From CAVXSP01 sp963724645 (lineage in GTDB: Bacteria; Acidobacteriota; Vicinamibacteria; Vicinamibacterales; SCN-69-37), in assembly GCA_963724645.1 (NCBI GenBank), contig CAVRVJ010000010.1, positions 124,001 through 188,000 on the forward strand: 64,000 nucleotides of DNA. Direction: 5' to 3'. A program made the position numbers and the translations under genes. This document shows positions 17,852 to 26,561 of the stretch, piece by piece. The stretch's first letter is position 1. Each line of letters opens with the position of its first letter. Under the pieces are notes generated by a model. It worked only from the letters and a program-made list of their open reading frames with translations. It did no database searches and had not been told where the DNA came from.

Positions 17852-18070
17852 CAGGTATGGCGGGTACGACAGGTACAGACCAGGTACGACCAGGTACGAC
17901 CAGGTACGACCCGGGTACGACCAGGTACGAGGAACGCGCTGTCGAGGGCCAACTTTCTTTTCGGCTGGTAAACCCGGATAGAGATGGCCGGAATCCAACT
18001 TCCTCGGACCCGTCGTACCCGGTCGTACCGGTCGTACCCGTCGTACCCGTCGTACCTGCCGTACCCGGCT
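17852..18070. repeat. inverted pair of GGTACGAC tandem arrays
   Basis: The left array (about 17852-17935) has eight units of 9-11 bases built on GGTACGACCA. The right array (about 18008-18070) has six units of about 9 bases in the opposite orientation (GGTACGACG on the minus strand). Roughly 70 bases without the motif separate them. The arrays occupy most of the 267-bp gap between the propeller gene's stop and the ATG at 17804. They would fold into a long imperfect hairpin in the leader of the MoxR operon. Unit length near 10 bases puts copies on one face of the helix, as at protein-binding iterons, but function is unknown. Confidence 0.85.
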
Positions 18071-18071
18071 C

Positions 18072-20909
18072 TCATTTCACGGTGAACGTCTGCGTGTAAG
18101 TCGTTCCGTTGACGGTCAGCCGTGCCGTGAAAGACCCGGCGGGAGACGCCGGCATGACCGCGCGACCGCCCGGTCCTCCCCGAGGCGGTCCCCAGATGAC
18201 TCGGTGCATACCCCGGGCGACAGAGAAGGGTTCCGGTGCTGTCTGCCAGAGCGGCGACAGGTTCGGGATCCCTCCGCCGGGGCCGCGCCCCCCGCGCCCA
18301 CGGCCTCCGCGGCCCGCGTCGGACTGCGCCGGACCGTTCGTGAACGTCGTCAGCACCGCGCCGTTCTGATCCAGGATTTCGAGCGTCACCGGCCCCGACA
18401 CGGTTTCCTTCAGGTAATAGTCGATCGAGGCGCCGTTCGGAGGATTCTGGGCCTGCGGCTCGTCCCGTTGCAGCGGCGTGCCGTTATCGCCGCCTTGATT
18501 CAGATCAACTATGCCGGCAGGTCTGAACAGGAACGCGTCCGCCGCCGCGACCTCGTCATTGATTTGCCGCAGCGGAGAGATGTCATCGATGATCCAGAAC
18601 CCGCGCCCGTGCGTGGCGACGATCAGATCGTCGCCGTGAATCTCGAGATCCCGCATCGAGCTCGCCGGCAGATTGAGCTGCAGAGATTGCCAGGTATCGC
18701 CGTCGTCGAACGACAGGTACATCGCCCGCTCGCTGCCCGCGAATAGCAAGCCCCGACGCTGGGGATCTTCCTTCACGGTGTGCAGATATGCGCCCTTGGC
18801 GAGCCCACGCGTGACCTCCTGCCACGTCGTCCCGGAGTCGCGTGTGCGGTAGAGATGTGGATCGAAATCATTCAACTGGTGCCGATCGACGGTTGCGTAG
18901 ACCTCAGCCGCATCGAAGTGAGAGGCCTCAATCGTCGTGACACGGCTCCAGGATGTCAGCGCAGGCGGCGTGACGTTCTGCCACACCGTGCCGCCATCCG
19001 TCGTCATCTGAATCAGTCCGTCGTCCGTCCCGACCCAGATGCGATCCTTCTGCAGCGGCGATGGCGCAATCGCGTAGATGACGCCACGCTTGCCGTTCCG
19101 GTCTGTGTCTTCCGCCGAGACGGGATCGAGGGTCGACGGCACGCCCGGATCGGGGCGCGTCAGATCGTCACTGATCCGGGTCCAGGTCTGCGCGTCATCG
19201 GTCGTGCGGAACAGGAACTGGTTGGCATAGTAAAGCGCGTGCGGGTCCGCCTTGGAAAAGACGAGGGGCTGGGTCCAATCCGTGCGCGCCGGCTCGGGCG
19301 CCACCGGAGCGGACGTCCGGCCCACTGGCGCGTTCAGTGCGAGGTCGTATCGCTGAAGACCGGTGCCTCCAAACACGATGCCGGGATGCAGCGGATCGCC
19401 CGCCGTCATGCCGCTTTCGCCCCCCGGGCCGATCGGCTCCCAATCACGCATGGAGATCTGGGCGAACTTACCCCGCGTACGGACCGCGACGGCGCCGCTG
19501 TCCTGCTGCGCCCCTGTCACCCAGTACGGGACGCGGTAATCCGACGAGACGTGGTAAATCTGCGCCGTCGGTTGATTGAGCCAGGAACTCCAAGTCACCT
19601 CGCGTGGATCATCGGTTGTCGCGTTCCGCGTGACAATCGCACCCTGGTCGCTCGCAAGGATCATGGTGTTCGGGTCATCAGGCGAGATCCACGCACCCTG
19701 GTAGTCGTCACCTCCAGGTGAGCCGCGCAGCACCACCCACGTCCTGCCGCCATCCTTGGATCGCGACACGGCGATGTTCGGTACGTAGACGATGTCGGGA
19801 TTCTTCGGGTCGACGGCGATGTGCTCGAAGTACCACCCACGGCCCCACAGCGCCGAGTCGCCGGACAACTTCGTCCAACTCAACCCTGCGTCGTCGGATC
19901 GGTAGAAGCCGCCCTGCTGCGGTGCCGAAGGCTGGGCTGGCGGACTGCCGGCCGTGCCGCCACGCCCCGCGCCCCGCCCGCCCGTTCCTGCGCTCGGCGT
20001 CGGAGGGCACGACGTACCCGGCACCGCCCCCTCTGTCAGAAAATCGTCGATGACGGCGTAGACGCGGTGAGGATTGCTGGCGGAGATTCCGATCCCCGCC
20101 TTACCGACGCACTCGGCCGGCAGCCCGCGGGTCAGTTGCGTCCAGGTCGCACCTGCGTCGATCGACTTGAACAGCCCTCCGCCCGGACCATTGGATGGCT
20201 GATAGGTGTACCAGGGAGGCCGCCGTGTATTCCACAGACTGGCGTAGACGATCGCGGAGTTCGTGGGATCGATGACTACGTCGGGTGAACCCAGGCTGTC
20301 GTCTTTGTAGAGCACTTTCTTCCAGGTCTTGCCGCCGTCGACGGTCTTGAATACTCCCCGATCGGGATGCGCCTCGTAAAGATGACCAATCACGGCGACA
20401 AACACGACATCGGCGTTCTTCGGATCGACCGCGACTCTGCCGATGTGCTGCGTGTCGTCGAGGCCGATGTGGGTCCAGGTCCTGCCCGCATCAATCGACT
20501 TGTACATCCCACTGCCGTATCCCACCGAGTCGCGCAGGGTCGACTCGCCGGTGCCGACGTAGACGACATTCGGATTTGACGGCGCCACGGCGAGCGCGCC
20601 GATCGACGCAACCGGCTGGCCATCGAAGACTGGTTGCCAGACGCGGCCCGCGTCGATCGACTTCCACACACCGCCGTTGACCGCGCCGAAGTAGAACTCG
20701 TTGGGTCGTCCGACGACCCCGCTGACGGCGTCCACGCGTCCTCCGCGGAATGGCCCCAGCAGGCGCCACGTCAGCCCCGAGTACAACGCCGGATCAAATC
20801 GCGCCTGGCGGGCCGACAGATCCGGCCGCCCCGATGCCAGAATCAGCAGCGCGCCCACGGCGAGCCCGAGGTATCGCGGCGACCAGCTCAACACAGAAGA
20901 CGGCTCCAA
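18072..20909 (-). CDS. secreted BNR/VPS10-like beta-propeller protein
   Basis: This 945-residue protein has an N-terminal membrane/signal segment (about 11-27). Many sialidase-type Asp boxes follow, for example KSIDAGRVWQPV, KSIDAGRTWTHI, KTVDGGKTWKKV, RSDDAGLSWTKL, RSKDGGRTWVVL and RTRDSGTTWQEV. Each marks one propeller blade, and the arrangement resembles the VPS10/xyloglucanase-type double propeller. The C-terminus (ITYLKETV-like, then SFTARLTVNGTTYTQTFTVK) is a beta-sandwich. Catalytic residues of a glycosidase cannot be assigned. Databases often call such Acidobacteria proteins glycosyl hydrolases, but binding or scaffold roles are equally possible. It appears to be a single-gene unit. 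Confidence 0.85.
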   Translation of the reverse strand: MEPSSVLSWSPRYLGLAVGALLILASGRPDLSARQARFDPALYSGLTWRLLGPFRGGRVDAVSGVVGRPNEFYFGAVNGGVWKSIDAGRVWQPVFDGQPVASIGALAVAPSNPNVVYVGTGESTLRDSVGYGSGMYKSIDAGRTWTHIGLDDTQHIGRVAVDPKNADVVFVAVIGHLYEAHPDRGVFKTVDGGKTWKKVLYKDDSLGSPDVVIDPTNSAIVYASLWNTRRPPWYTYQPSNGPGGGLFKSIDAGATWTQLTRGLPAECVGKAGIGISASNPHRVYAVIDDFLTEGAVPGTSCPPTPSAGTGGRGAGRGGTAGSPPAQPSAPQQGGFYRSDDAGLSWTKLSGDSALWGRGWYFEHIAVDPKNPDIVYVPNIAVSRSKDGGRTWVVLRGSPGGDDYQGAWISPDDPNTMILASDQGAIVTRNATTDDPREVTWSSWLNQPTAQIYHVSSDYRVPYWVTGAQQDSGAVAVRTRGKFAQISMRDWEPIGPGGESGMTAGDPLHPGIVFGGTGLQRYDLALNAPVGRTSAPVAPEPARTDWTQPLVFSKADPHALYYANQFLFRTTDDAQTWTRISDDLTRPDPGVPSTLDPVSAEDTDRNGKRGVIYAIAPSPLQKDRIWVGTDDGLIQMTTDGGTVWQNVTPPALTSWSRVTTIEASHFDAAEVYATVDRHQLNDFDPHLYRTRDSGTTWQEVTRGLAKGAYLHTVKEDPQRRGLLFAGSERAMYLSFDDGDTWQSLQLNLPASSMRDLEIHGDDLIVATHGRGFWIIDDISPLRQINDEVAAADAFLFRPAGIVDLNQGGDNGTPLQRDEPQAQNPPNGASIDYYLKETVSGPVTLEILDQNGAVLTTFTNGPAQSDAGRGGRGRGGRGPGGGIPNLSPLWQTAPEPFSVARGMHRVIWGPPRGGPGGRAVMPASPAGSFTARLTVNGTTYTQTFTVK

Positions 20910-20915
20910 CCTGTA

Positions 20916-20989
20916 CGGAACGTCGCTTGACTTGACGTGGTGCGCCGATCGCGCGCGCTACGATACCATGTCACGTCAAGTGCTTTCCG
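20916..20989. repeat. REP-like element, inverted pair
   Basis: Two copies of a 25-26 bp repeat face each other: 20916-20941 on plus and 20965-20989 on minus. Each has CGGAA at the outer end and CTTGAC-TGAC-TGGT inside, with a 23-base loop. The same repeat appears at 42461 and, again as an inverted pair, at 49348-49433. Paired inverted REPs are called REPINs and are moved by RAYT (REP-associated tyrosine) transposases in other bacteria; no such enzyme is in the window. The element lies in the gap upstream of the propeller gene, so a regulatory role is the alternative. A short direct repeat GCTTTCCGG follows it. Confidence 0.75.
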
Positions 20990-21002
20990 GCGCTTTCCGG
21001 GA

Positions 21003-21974
21003 TTAGTGAGGACGCTGGCGCGCGATCGCGTCCAGATTCGCGTCGAACTCTTTGACGACCGCCAGCGCGGTTTCCGCCGCGCCGATGAAGAAGTCGAACG
21101 TCATCGTTTCGTAGTCGTCCGTCGCCTTATGATGCTGATCGAAGTCCTCGTCGCCAAGATAGACGGCCGGTATTCTCGCTTGCTGAAACGACCAGTGGTC
21201 GGAATCTTTCGTCCAGTCCTCGACGTTCTTCTGACTCGGATCGTCGTGCCCGAACAGCAGCTTTACCGGCGCCGAGACCGCCACGCGGTCGAGATACGGC
21301 TTCAGGAACGGATTCAGGAAGGTCCCGATCGCAAACAGCCTGTTGTTCGGATCGCGGCCGATCATGTCCACGTTCACGTTCACCACGATCGCTGCGAGGT
21401 CGACCGGCGGATGCGCGACGAACGCGCGCGATCCGCGGAGCCCGGCCTCTTCTCCATCAAACGCCGCGAATATCACCGAATGCTCGGGAGGGTGGCCGCT
21501 GAGATATTTTGCGAGGGCGAACAAGGCAGCCGTGCCAGACGCGTTGTCATCGGCGCCGTTGAACACCTGGCCATTGCGAACGCCGATGTGATCGTAGTGG
21601 GCGCTGACAACGACGTAACGTGCGGGCTGGCTGGTCCCGTCAATGTGGCCGACGACGTTGGCGCCGTGAACTTCGACATTCCCGCGAGACGCCGCGAAAC
21701 TGAAGGGCGTTGCGTAGGCGCCGCCAAACGGCTTGACGCCAGACGCCGTGAATCGCTCGATCACGTACTCGCGCGCCTTGGCTCCACCCGGCGTCCCGAC
21801 CTGCCGGCCCTGCATGTCGTCCGCCGAAAGGACCTGCAGGTCGTGCAGCAGCGCCGCGCTGTCGATGACGGTGCTCCGGCGTGCCGTCTGCGCGGCGGAG
21901 AGGAAGACGGAGCTGATTGCCGCCGCGATCAGCGCGGCGGCACACAGGCGTCGGCGGGCGGTCGGCTCTCGCAC
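21003..21974 (-). CDS. secreted M28-family zinc aminopeptidase
   Basis: The protein (323 residues) has a signal peptide (about 1-29) and an M28 metallopeptidase fold. Metal ligands and catalytic residues are visible in order: AHYDHIG (His and Asp), FNGADDNASG (bridging Asp), FDGEEAGLRGS (catalytic and metal Glu), VNVDMIG (Asp), and DQHHKATDD (His). The family removes N-terminal amino acids from peptides outside the cytoplasm. The start of MREPTARRRL at 21974 lies 14 bases downstream of the codirectional regulator's region, but no operon link is evident. A second, unrelated M28 protein lies at 46308. Confidence 0.9.
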   Translation of the reverse strand: MREPTARRRLCAAALIAAAISSVFLSAAQTARRSTVIDSAALLHDLQVLSADDMQGRQVGTPGGAKAREYVIERFTASGVKPFGGAYATPFSFAASRGNVEVHGANVVGHIDGTSQPARYVVVSAHYDHIGVRNGQVFNGADDNASGTAALFALAKYLSGHPPEHSVIFAAFDGEEAGLRGSRAFVAHPPVDLAAIVVNVNVDMIGRDPNNRLFAIGTFLNPFLKPYLDRVAVSAPVKLLFGHDDPSQKNVEDWTKDSDHWSFQQARIPAVYLGDEDFDQHHKATDDYETMTFDFFIGAAETALAVVKEFDANLDAIARQRPH

Positions 21975-21988
21975 CTGGACGGGACCTC

Positions 21989-22393
21989 TTACAGCATCAC
22001 GATGCCGAGTCGAAACGCGCGTCGAACGGCATCGGTGCGATTGGACGCTCCGAGCTTGCCATAAATTGACGCAACGTGAAACTTGACCGTCTGATCGCTG
22101 ATGTCCAGCCGCGCCGCGATGGCCTTGTTGGGAAGGCCCTCGGCCAGCAGGGCCAGGACATCGAGCTCCCTCGGCGTCAGCGGCTCAATCGCGGCCGGCT
22201 CATCCAGCGGTGCCGGGGCAGGCGCGCCCCTTCCGTCGGCCGGAGACGCCATCAGAATCGCGTCGACGTCGAGCTCGAGCGACCGCGCCTCCGGAAGGCC
22301 GTTCGCCTCGCCGGCGATTTCGAGCCCTGTCTCGGCGAGACCGCGGCGCAGCCGGGCCCGCGCAGTCGCGGCGCCGACAAGAAGGATCCGCAT
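21989..22393 (-). CDS. LuxR-type regulator with degenerate, shortened receiver
   Basis: Only 134 residues. The C-terminal half is a standard LuxR/NarL helix-turn-helix (LTPRELDVLALLAEGLPNKA, then IAARLDISDQTVKFHVASIY, about 72-134). The N-terminal half starts like a receiver (MRILLVGAATARARLRRGL) but is only about 60 residues long. The usual phospho-acceptor strand (DVVLLD-type) reads DAILMAS, with no acceptor Asp, so phosphorylation control is unlikely. It follows the HtrA-like pseudoprotease by 14 bases with a GGAG ribosome site 4 nt before its ATG, and the two form one operon. Confidence 0.85.
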   Translation of the reverse strand: MRILLVGAATARARLRRGLAETGLEIAGEANGLPEARSLELDVDAILMASPADGRGAPAPAPLDEPAAIEPLTPRELDVLALLAEGLPNKAIAARLDISDQTVKFHVASIYGKLGASNRTDAVRRAFRLGIVML

Positions 22394-22407
22394 CGCTCCG
22401 ACAGCGA

Positions 22408-23304
22408 TTATGACTCTCGTGCCCCCACCGTGACAGTCAGCGGCATGATCGTACCTCCGCGCAGCACCTGCAGCGACACGGCGGTTCCCACGTCCTTTCC
22501 CGCAAGGGCGTCGAGGAGATCTTCCGGTGACTGAATCGCGCGACCTTCAAACGCGATCAGCACATCGCCGACGAGGACACCCGCCCTTTCCGATGGACTT
22601 CCGGACGAAATTCCCACGACAAGCAAGGCCTGGTCGCGGCCGACCACCTCGCGCTGTGGATCGCCCAGGCGCGCCGATTGGCCGGCGAGACCGAGATACC
22701 CCCGCTTCCGCTGCCCGTGCACGAGGATCTCGTTGACGGTCTTCGCCGCAATCGCCACGGGAATCACCACGCCAAGGCCGCGAATCGCGGCTGCCGTGGC
22801 GATGCCGGCCAGGCGTCCGCCGCTGTCGGCGAGCGCGCCACCCGCAAATCCATCGTGCATGGGCGCAGTGGTCCGAATCACCTCGTCGATCGCGAGGCCG
22901 CGTCCCGTCGGCAGCGGCCCGCCGATTACGGCGATGATGCCCATGCTCGCAGTCACCGCATTGCTCCACGACCGGCCCACGGCGACCGCAAGATGACCGA
23001 CCCGCGCCGGCGCCGTCGCCTGCGCAGCCGGCGGCGCCTCCAAGCCGGCCACGCGAAGCACCGCCAGGTGAGTGGCCGGATCCCAACCGGCCACTTCCGA
23101 CTCGAAGACGTTTCCGCCCGAATCGCGAACGTGCACGTGGTCTTCCCGCCCGAGCGCGCGAGCCGTCGTGACCACGACCCCCGGCGTGAAGACGGTGCCG
23201 CTGACAGGACGCCGCCGACCCTGTACCTGCACGACCGACAGAGCCATGGCCTCGGCTGTGTCGGCAAGTTGATTGGAAATCGAATCGAGTGTGAATTCGC
23301 TCAT
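22408..23304 (-). CDS. HtrA-like S1C/PDZ protein lacking the catalytic triad
   Basis: Start MSEFTLDSIS at 23304 is chosen because GAGG precedes it by 4-5 nt; the frame extends upstream to 23433 without support. The 298-residue product has a trypsin-like S1C fold followed by a PDZ domain (about 205-298, with SGSPSERAGVLVGDVLIAFEG). All three catalytic positions are changed. The His site reads VVVTTARAL (R49), the Asp site DPATHLAVLRV (H79), and the Ser site DGFAGGAL (A154 in place of the GNSGG serine). It has no signal peptide, so it is probably cytoplasmic. It most likely binds peptides or proteins without cutting them. Its partner is the LuxR-like gene directly downstream. Confidence 0.85.
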   Translation of the reverse strand: MSEFTLDSISNQLADTAEAMALSVVQVQGRRRPVSGTVFTPGVVVTTARALGREDHVHVRDSGGNVFESEVAGWDPATHLAVLRVAGLEAPPAAQATAPARVGHLAVAVGRSWSNAVTASMGIIAVIGGPLPTGRGLAIDEVIRTTAPMHDGFAGGALADSGGRLAGIATAAAIRGLGVVIPVAIAAKTVNEILVHGQRKRGYLGLAGQSARLGDPQREVVGRDQALLVVGISSGSPSERAGVLVGDVLIAFEGRAIQSPEDLLDALAGKDVGTAVSLQVLRGGTIMPLTVTVGARES

Positions 23305-23362
23305 GTCCTCGATGCTGTCAGACTCGGCGATGCGCCGCATCCCCCGCATGGGGAGGCTATGA

Positions 23363-25651
23363 TTGCGCATGCTTCTTCGCGTCGCGGTGTTCCTCATCAC
23401 GTTGTCGGGATTGGTTTTCGAGATCGGACTCACTAGGATTTATTCGGCCACTATCTGGTACCACTTCACGTTCGTCGCGGTCTCGGTCGCACTGCTCGGT
23501 TGGGGACTGGGCGGCCTGACGCTGCATCTTCTGAAGCCATGGCTGCGGCCCTCGCTGGAGAAGGCCGCCCTGCTCGCTGCCGGCTACGGCGCCGCCACGC
23601 TGCTGTGCCTGTGGACGATCGCGCGTCTGCCGGTCACCCTCGACCTGCTCCCGGCGTTCTTCGTGGTGCCTCTCGTTCCCTTCCTTCTGGCTGGCATGAC
23701 GCTGTCGATGATCTTCGACCTCCGGCGTCACCTGGCCCCGTCGCTGTATTTTGCGGACTTGCTCGGCGCCTCCGCGGGCGCGCTGGCCGTGAGCTTCCTT
23801 CTGCGGATATTCGGCGGAGAGGACGCAGTGCTGGTCGCGGCGATTGCCCCGCTCCTCGCGTGCGCCTGTCTGTCCCGCCGGCTGCGTCTCCTTGGCCTGG
23901 CAGGCGCGGTCGTCGCCACGTTCGCGGTGATCTCGAATTCGCGGATCGGTTTCTTCCATGTGAGACCCGGCACCTCGAAGGCCATGCGACGGCAGATGGA
24001 CCAGACGCCCGGCACACGAGTCACACAGACCGGATGGAACGCCTACTCGCGCATCGACGCCGTTGAAGGGTTCCCATTCCCGTACCTGGCGCGGCTCTAC
24101 ATCGACGCCGACGCGTGGACGAGCATCCAGGCCTGGGACGGCAACCTCGCCAGTGCGGCCAAGTTGAAGGACTGGTACCGCGCCCTTCCATTCAAGTTCA
24201 CGCCGGATGCCCAGACACTGGTCATCGGTCCAGGCGGCGGCGCGGATGTGCTGGCCGCCCTCGCGTCGGGCAGCCGGCGCGTGACCGCCGTCGAGCTGAA
24301 TCCGCTGATGCTCCAGTTCGTCCGGCACTACGGGAGTCGGGCCGGGAATCTCTACGATCGGCCCGACGTCGAAGTCATCCAGAGCGAGGGCCGGAATTTC
24401 ATCAGCCGCACGGCGCGGCGATTTGACGTGATCTTTCTCGGCTTCGTCGACTCGTGGGCGTCCGTCGCCTCGGGCGGCCTGTCTCTTTCCGAGAACTACC
24501 TCTACACCACACAGGCATTTCGCGCGTACTACGACCACCTGACCGACGACGGCATGGTGGTCATCCTGCGGTGGAATCTGGACATCCCGCGGCTCGTGTC
24601 AAACTCCATCGCGCTGCTCGGCGCCGACGAAGCCGCTCGCCGAATGGTCGTGCTCACCGAGAAGCGCCAAGGCTCGGTCGACGAGCAGCCGCAGATGCTG
24701 TTCATGCTGCGCAAACGGCCCTTCACGGCCGCCGAGACCAATCAGATCATGTCCCAATGGACTCAGGCGAGGCCGCTACTCGTACCAGGACGCGCGTCGA
24801 CCCCTCCATATACGGACGTGCTTGCGGGCCGCACGAGCCTGGCCGCGTACGAAGCGGCGTCGCCCCTTCGTGTGGGGCCGGTCTTCGACGACAGCCCCTT
24901 TTACTTCGCGACGTCGCGCCCCTGGGGTATGCACACTGCGATCGCGCGACGGTTGTTTCTGTTCCTGGTCGCGCCGTCCCTCGGCTTGTTGACGCTCTTC
25001 GCTGCGTTCGGAAAGCCCAGAGGTGAGCCGGCCGGCCCGTACGCGGCGTCGATCGTCTACTTCGCCTGTCTTGGATTCGGGTTCATTGCCGTCGAGCTCG
25101 CACTGCTCCAGCATCTCACGCTGCTGCTCGGCCATCCGAGCTTCACGCTGTCCGTACTGCTGTTCACGCTGCTGGCCGCGGGCGGGATTGGCAGCGCGTT
25201 CAGCCGGCGTGTCCCGATCCGGCTGGCGTGTCTGTCTGTCGCGATGCTGGGCGCTGCATACGCCTTCGTGCTGCCGCAGCTCGTGCCCGCGTTGTTGCCG
25301 CTCGCCATCGCCGTTCGCGTCGCAATCGCCGTGACCCTGCTCGCGCCGCTTGGCTTCGCAATGGGCATGCCCTTCCCGCGAGGCCTCCAGAGGGCCGGCG
25401 AAGGATCCTTCCCCGCCCCGCCGTTCTATTGGGGACTGAACGGCATCATGTCAGTCATTGGCTCCGTTCTGACGGTCGTCGTCGCTCTGTCGCTTGGATT
25501 CAAGGCCGCAATGCTCATCGGCAGCGCCTGTTACGTGGTTGCCGCCATCGCGTCGCCAGCGATGGAGCGCCGGCCAGACCAGGTGGACGAACGTCGTCCG
25601 GGCCTGACGCCGGTCGTTCACGGGCTCACACGCGCCGGATCTCCACGCTGA
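23363..25651 (+). CDS. polytopic membrane protein with embedded spermidine-synthase-like domain
   Basis: The protein (about 762 residues) begins with six or so membrane helices (to about 200). It has a soluble Rossmann methyltransferase-like domain in the middle: VIGPGGGADVLAALASG near 290 is the nucleotide-binding loop, followed by AVELNP and GFVDSWASVASGG. A second bundle of helices (about 530-745) ends it. This layout matches the membrane-bound spermidine synthase-like family of fused transporter/synthase proteins, whose substrate is generally unknown. The TTG at 23363 has GGGAGG 6 nt upstream; ATG at 23369 is the alternative. It is divergent from the HtrA-like gene. Confidence 0.8.
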   Translation: MRMLLRVAVFLITLSGLVFEIGLTRIYSATIWYHFTFVAVSVALLGWGLGGLTLHLLKPWLRPSLEKAALLAAGYGAATLLCLWTIARLPVTLDLLPAFFVVPLVPFLLAGMTLSMIFDLRRHLAPSLYFADLLGASAGALAVSFLLRIFGGEDAVLVAAIAPLLACACLSRRLRLLGLAGAVVATFAVISNSRIGFFHVRPGTSKAMRRQMDQTPGTRVTQTGWNAYSRIDAVEGFPFPYLARLYIDADAWTSIQAWDGNLASAAKLKDWYRALPFKFTPDAQTLVIGPGGGADVLAALASGSRRVTAVELNPLMLQFVRHYGSRAGNLYDRPDVEVIQSEGRNFISRTARRFDVIFLGFVDSWASVASGGLSLSENYLYTTQAFRAYYDHLTDDGMVVILRWNLDIPRLVSNSIALLGADEAARRMVVLTEKRQGSVDEQPQMLFMLRKRPFTAAETNQIMSQWTQARPLLVPGRASTPPYTDVLAGRTSLAAYEAASPLRVGPVFDDSPFYFATSRPWGMHTAIARRLFLFLVAPSLGLLTLFAAFGKPRGEPAGPYAASIVYFACLGFGFIAVELALLQHLTLLLGHPSFTLSVLLFTLLAAGGIGSAFSRRVPIRLACLSVAMLGAAYAFVLPQLVPALLPLAIAVRVAIAVTLLAPLGFAMGMPFPRGLQRAGEGSFPAPPFYWGLNGIMSVIGSVLTVVVALSLGFKAAMLIGSACYVVAAIASPAMERRPDQVDERRPGLTPVVHGLTRAGSPR

Positions 25652-25688
25652 CTCCGTGGGGCGGCACACGAAAGGGGCGCCGTGACCA

Positions 25689-26561
25689 CTATCCAGGCAA
25701 TGTGCCCTGATACGGGATCACCTGCCGCGGGACAACGGTGATGTTGAACGACATCGGTCCAAATCCTGGCGCCCGCAGATCGACGTGGTGGGGTCCGGCC
25801 GGCAGTGTCAGCGGGGCCGCATACGGTCCGAAGTCCTGCACCACGCCCACGTAGTTGCCGTCTATGTAAATCTCCGCGTCCGGCGGCTGAATGTCGAAGC
25901 TCACGCCGCCGTAGGAAATCCCCGGCCGATACCAGGTGTACGACGTGGAGAGGTACGGGTCATACCAGGTCGGGTAGGCAACCGGATACCCTATGTAGAT
26001 CCCGAAGCCCAGCCGCAGCCGCGGCTGGAAGGCATAGTATGGTCGATACAACGGCCGCGGATAGTAGAACCGCGGTGCGTAGTAGCTCGAGTGGGGCAGC
26101 GGCCGCGAGTACGCACGACTGTAGCCGTACGTTCCCGACGAATACGCCCGCTGATTCTGATACGTGCGGGGCGCGGCCACGCCACGCGAATACTCGCGCG
26201 ATTGCGGCGAGACCTGCGACGGCGCCTGCTGGCGGTACGGAATTGCGTTGTACGAGCCCTGACGTTCAGGGGCCACTCGAGGCGCAGCCTGCACGCGCGG
26301 CTGCGCACCTTGCGCGCGTGGAGCGTTCTGGAACTGCGTGACGGGCGCTTGCTGCTGGCGCTGTACGGGCGCCGGTGCCCGCGGCGCCTGTTCCCGGCTC
26401 CGCGGGACGGCACGCCGCTCCGGCTGTGACGGCGCGGATTGCTGCTGATCGCCGGACCTGCGCTCCCGCCCTCGTCCCTGGGCACTCGCGGCGACGGCGC
26501 AGACAACACAGGTCGCGAGGGCCGCGATAGGAACAATCAGTGCCTTTCGAGTCATGTCCAC
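25689..26561 (-). CDS. secreted PEGA-domain protein with a Gln/Pro/Tyr-rich linker
   Basis: The GTG at 26561 is preceded by GAGGAGG at a 6-nt distance; ATG at 26555 is the alternative. A signal peptide (KALIVPIAALATCVVCAVAA) precedes a long disordered linker rich in Gln, Arg, Pro, Ala and then Tyr (for example PRFYYPRPLYRPYYAF). The C-terminal PEGA-like beta domain is VSFDIQPPDAEIYIDGNYVG, followed by PAGPHHVDLRAPGF. PEGA domains are found on surface-layer and envelope proteins. The neighbours on both sides are on the other strand, so this is a single-gene unit. Confidence 0.85.
   Translation of the reverse strand: MDMTRKALIVPIAALATCVVCAVAASAQGRGRERRSGDQQQSAPSQPERRAVPRSREQAPRAPAPVQRQQQAPVTQFQNAPRAQGAQPRVQAAPRVAPERQGSYNAIPYRQQAPSQVSPQSREYSRGVAAPRTYQNQRAYSSGTYGYSRAYSRPLPHSSYYAPRFYYPRPLYRPYYAFQPRLRLGFGIYIGYPVAYPTWYDPYLSTSYTWYRPGISYGGVSFDIQPPDAEIYIDGNYVGVVQDFGPYAAPLTLPAGPHHVDLRAPGFGPMSFNITVVPRQVIPYQGTLPG

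Noticed and set aside
17852..18070. CRISPR array
   Set aside because: Units are only 9-11 bases, directly adjacent and without spacers, and the two halves are inverted. No cas genes are present.
18072..20909. Active sialidase
   Set aside because: Asp boxes show a propeller fold, but the arginine triad and catalytic Tyr/Glu of sialidases cannot be placed.
20926..20964. Sigma-70 promoter made of TTGACT/TTGACG and TACGAT
   Set aside because: Spacing is 21 bases or more and the TTGAC text belongs to the dispersed repeat that also occurs where no such -10 follows.
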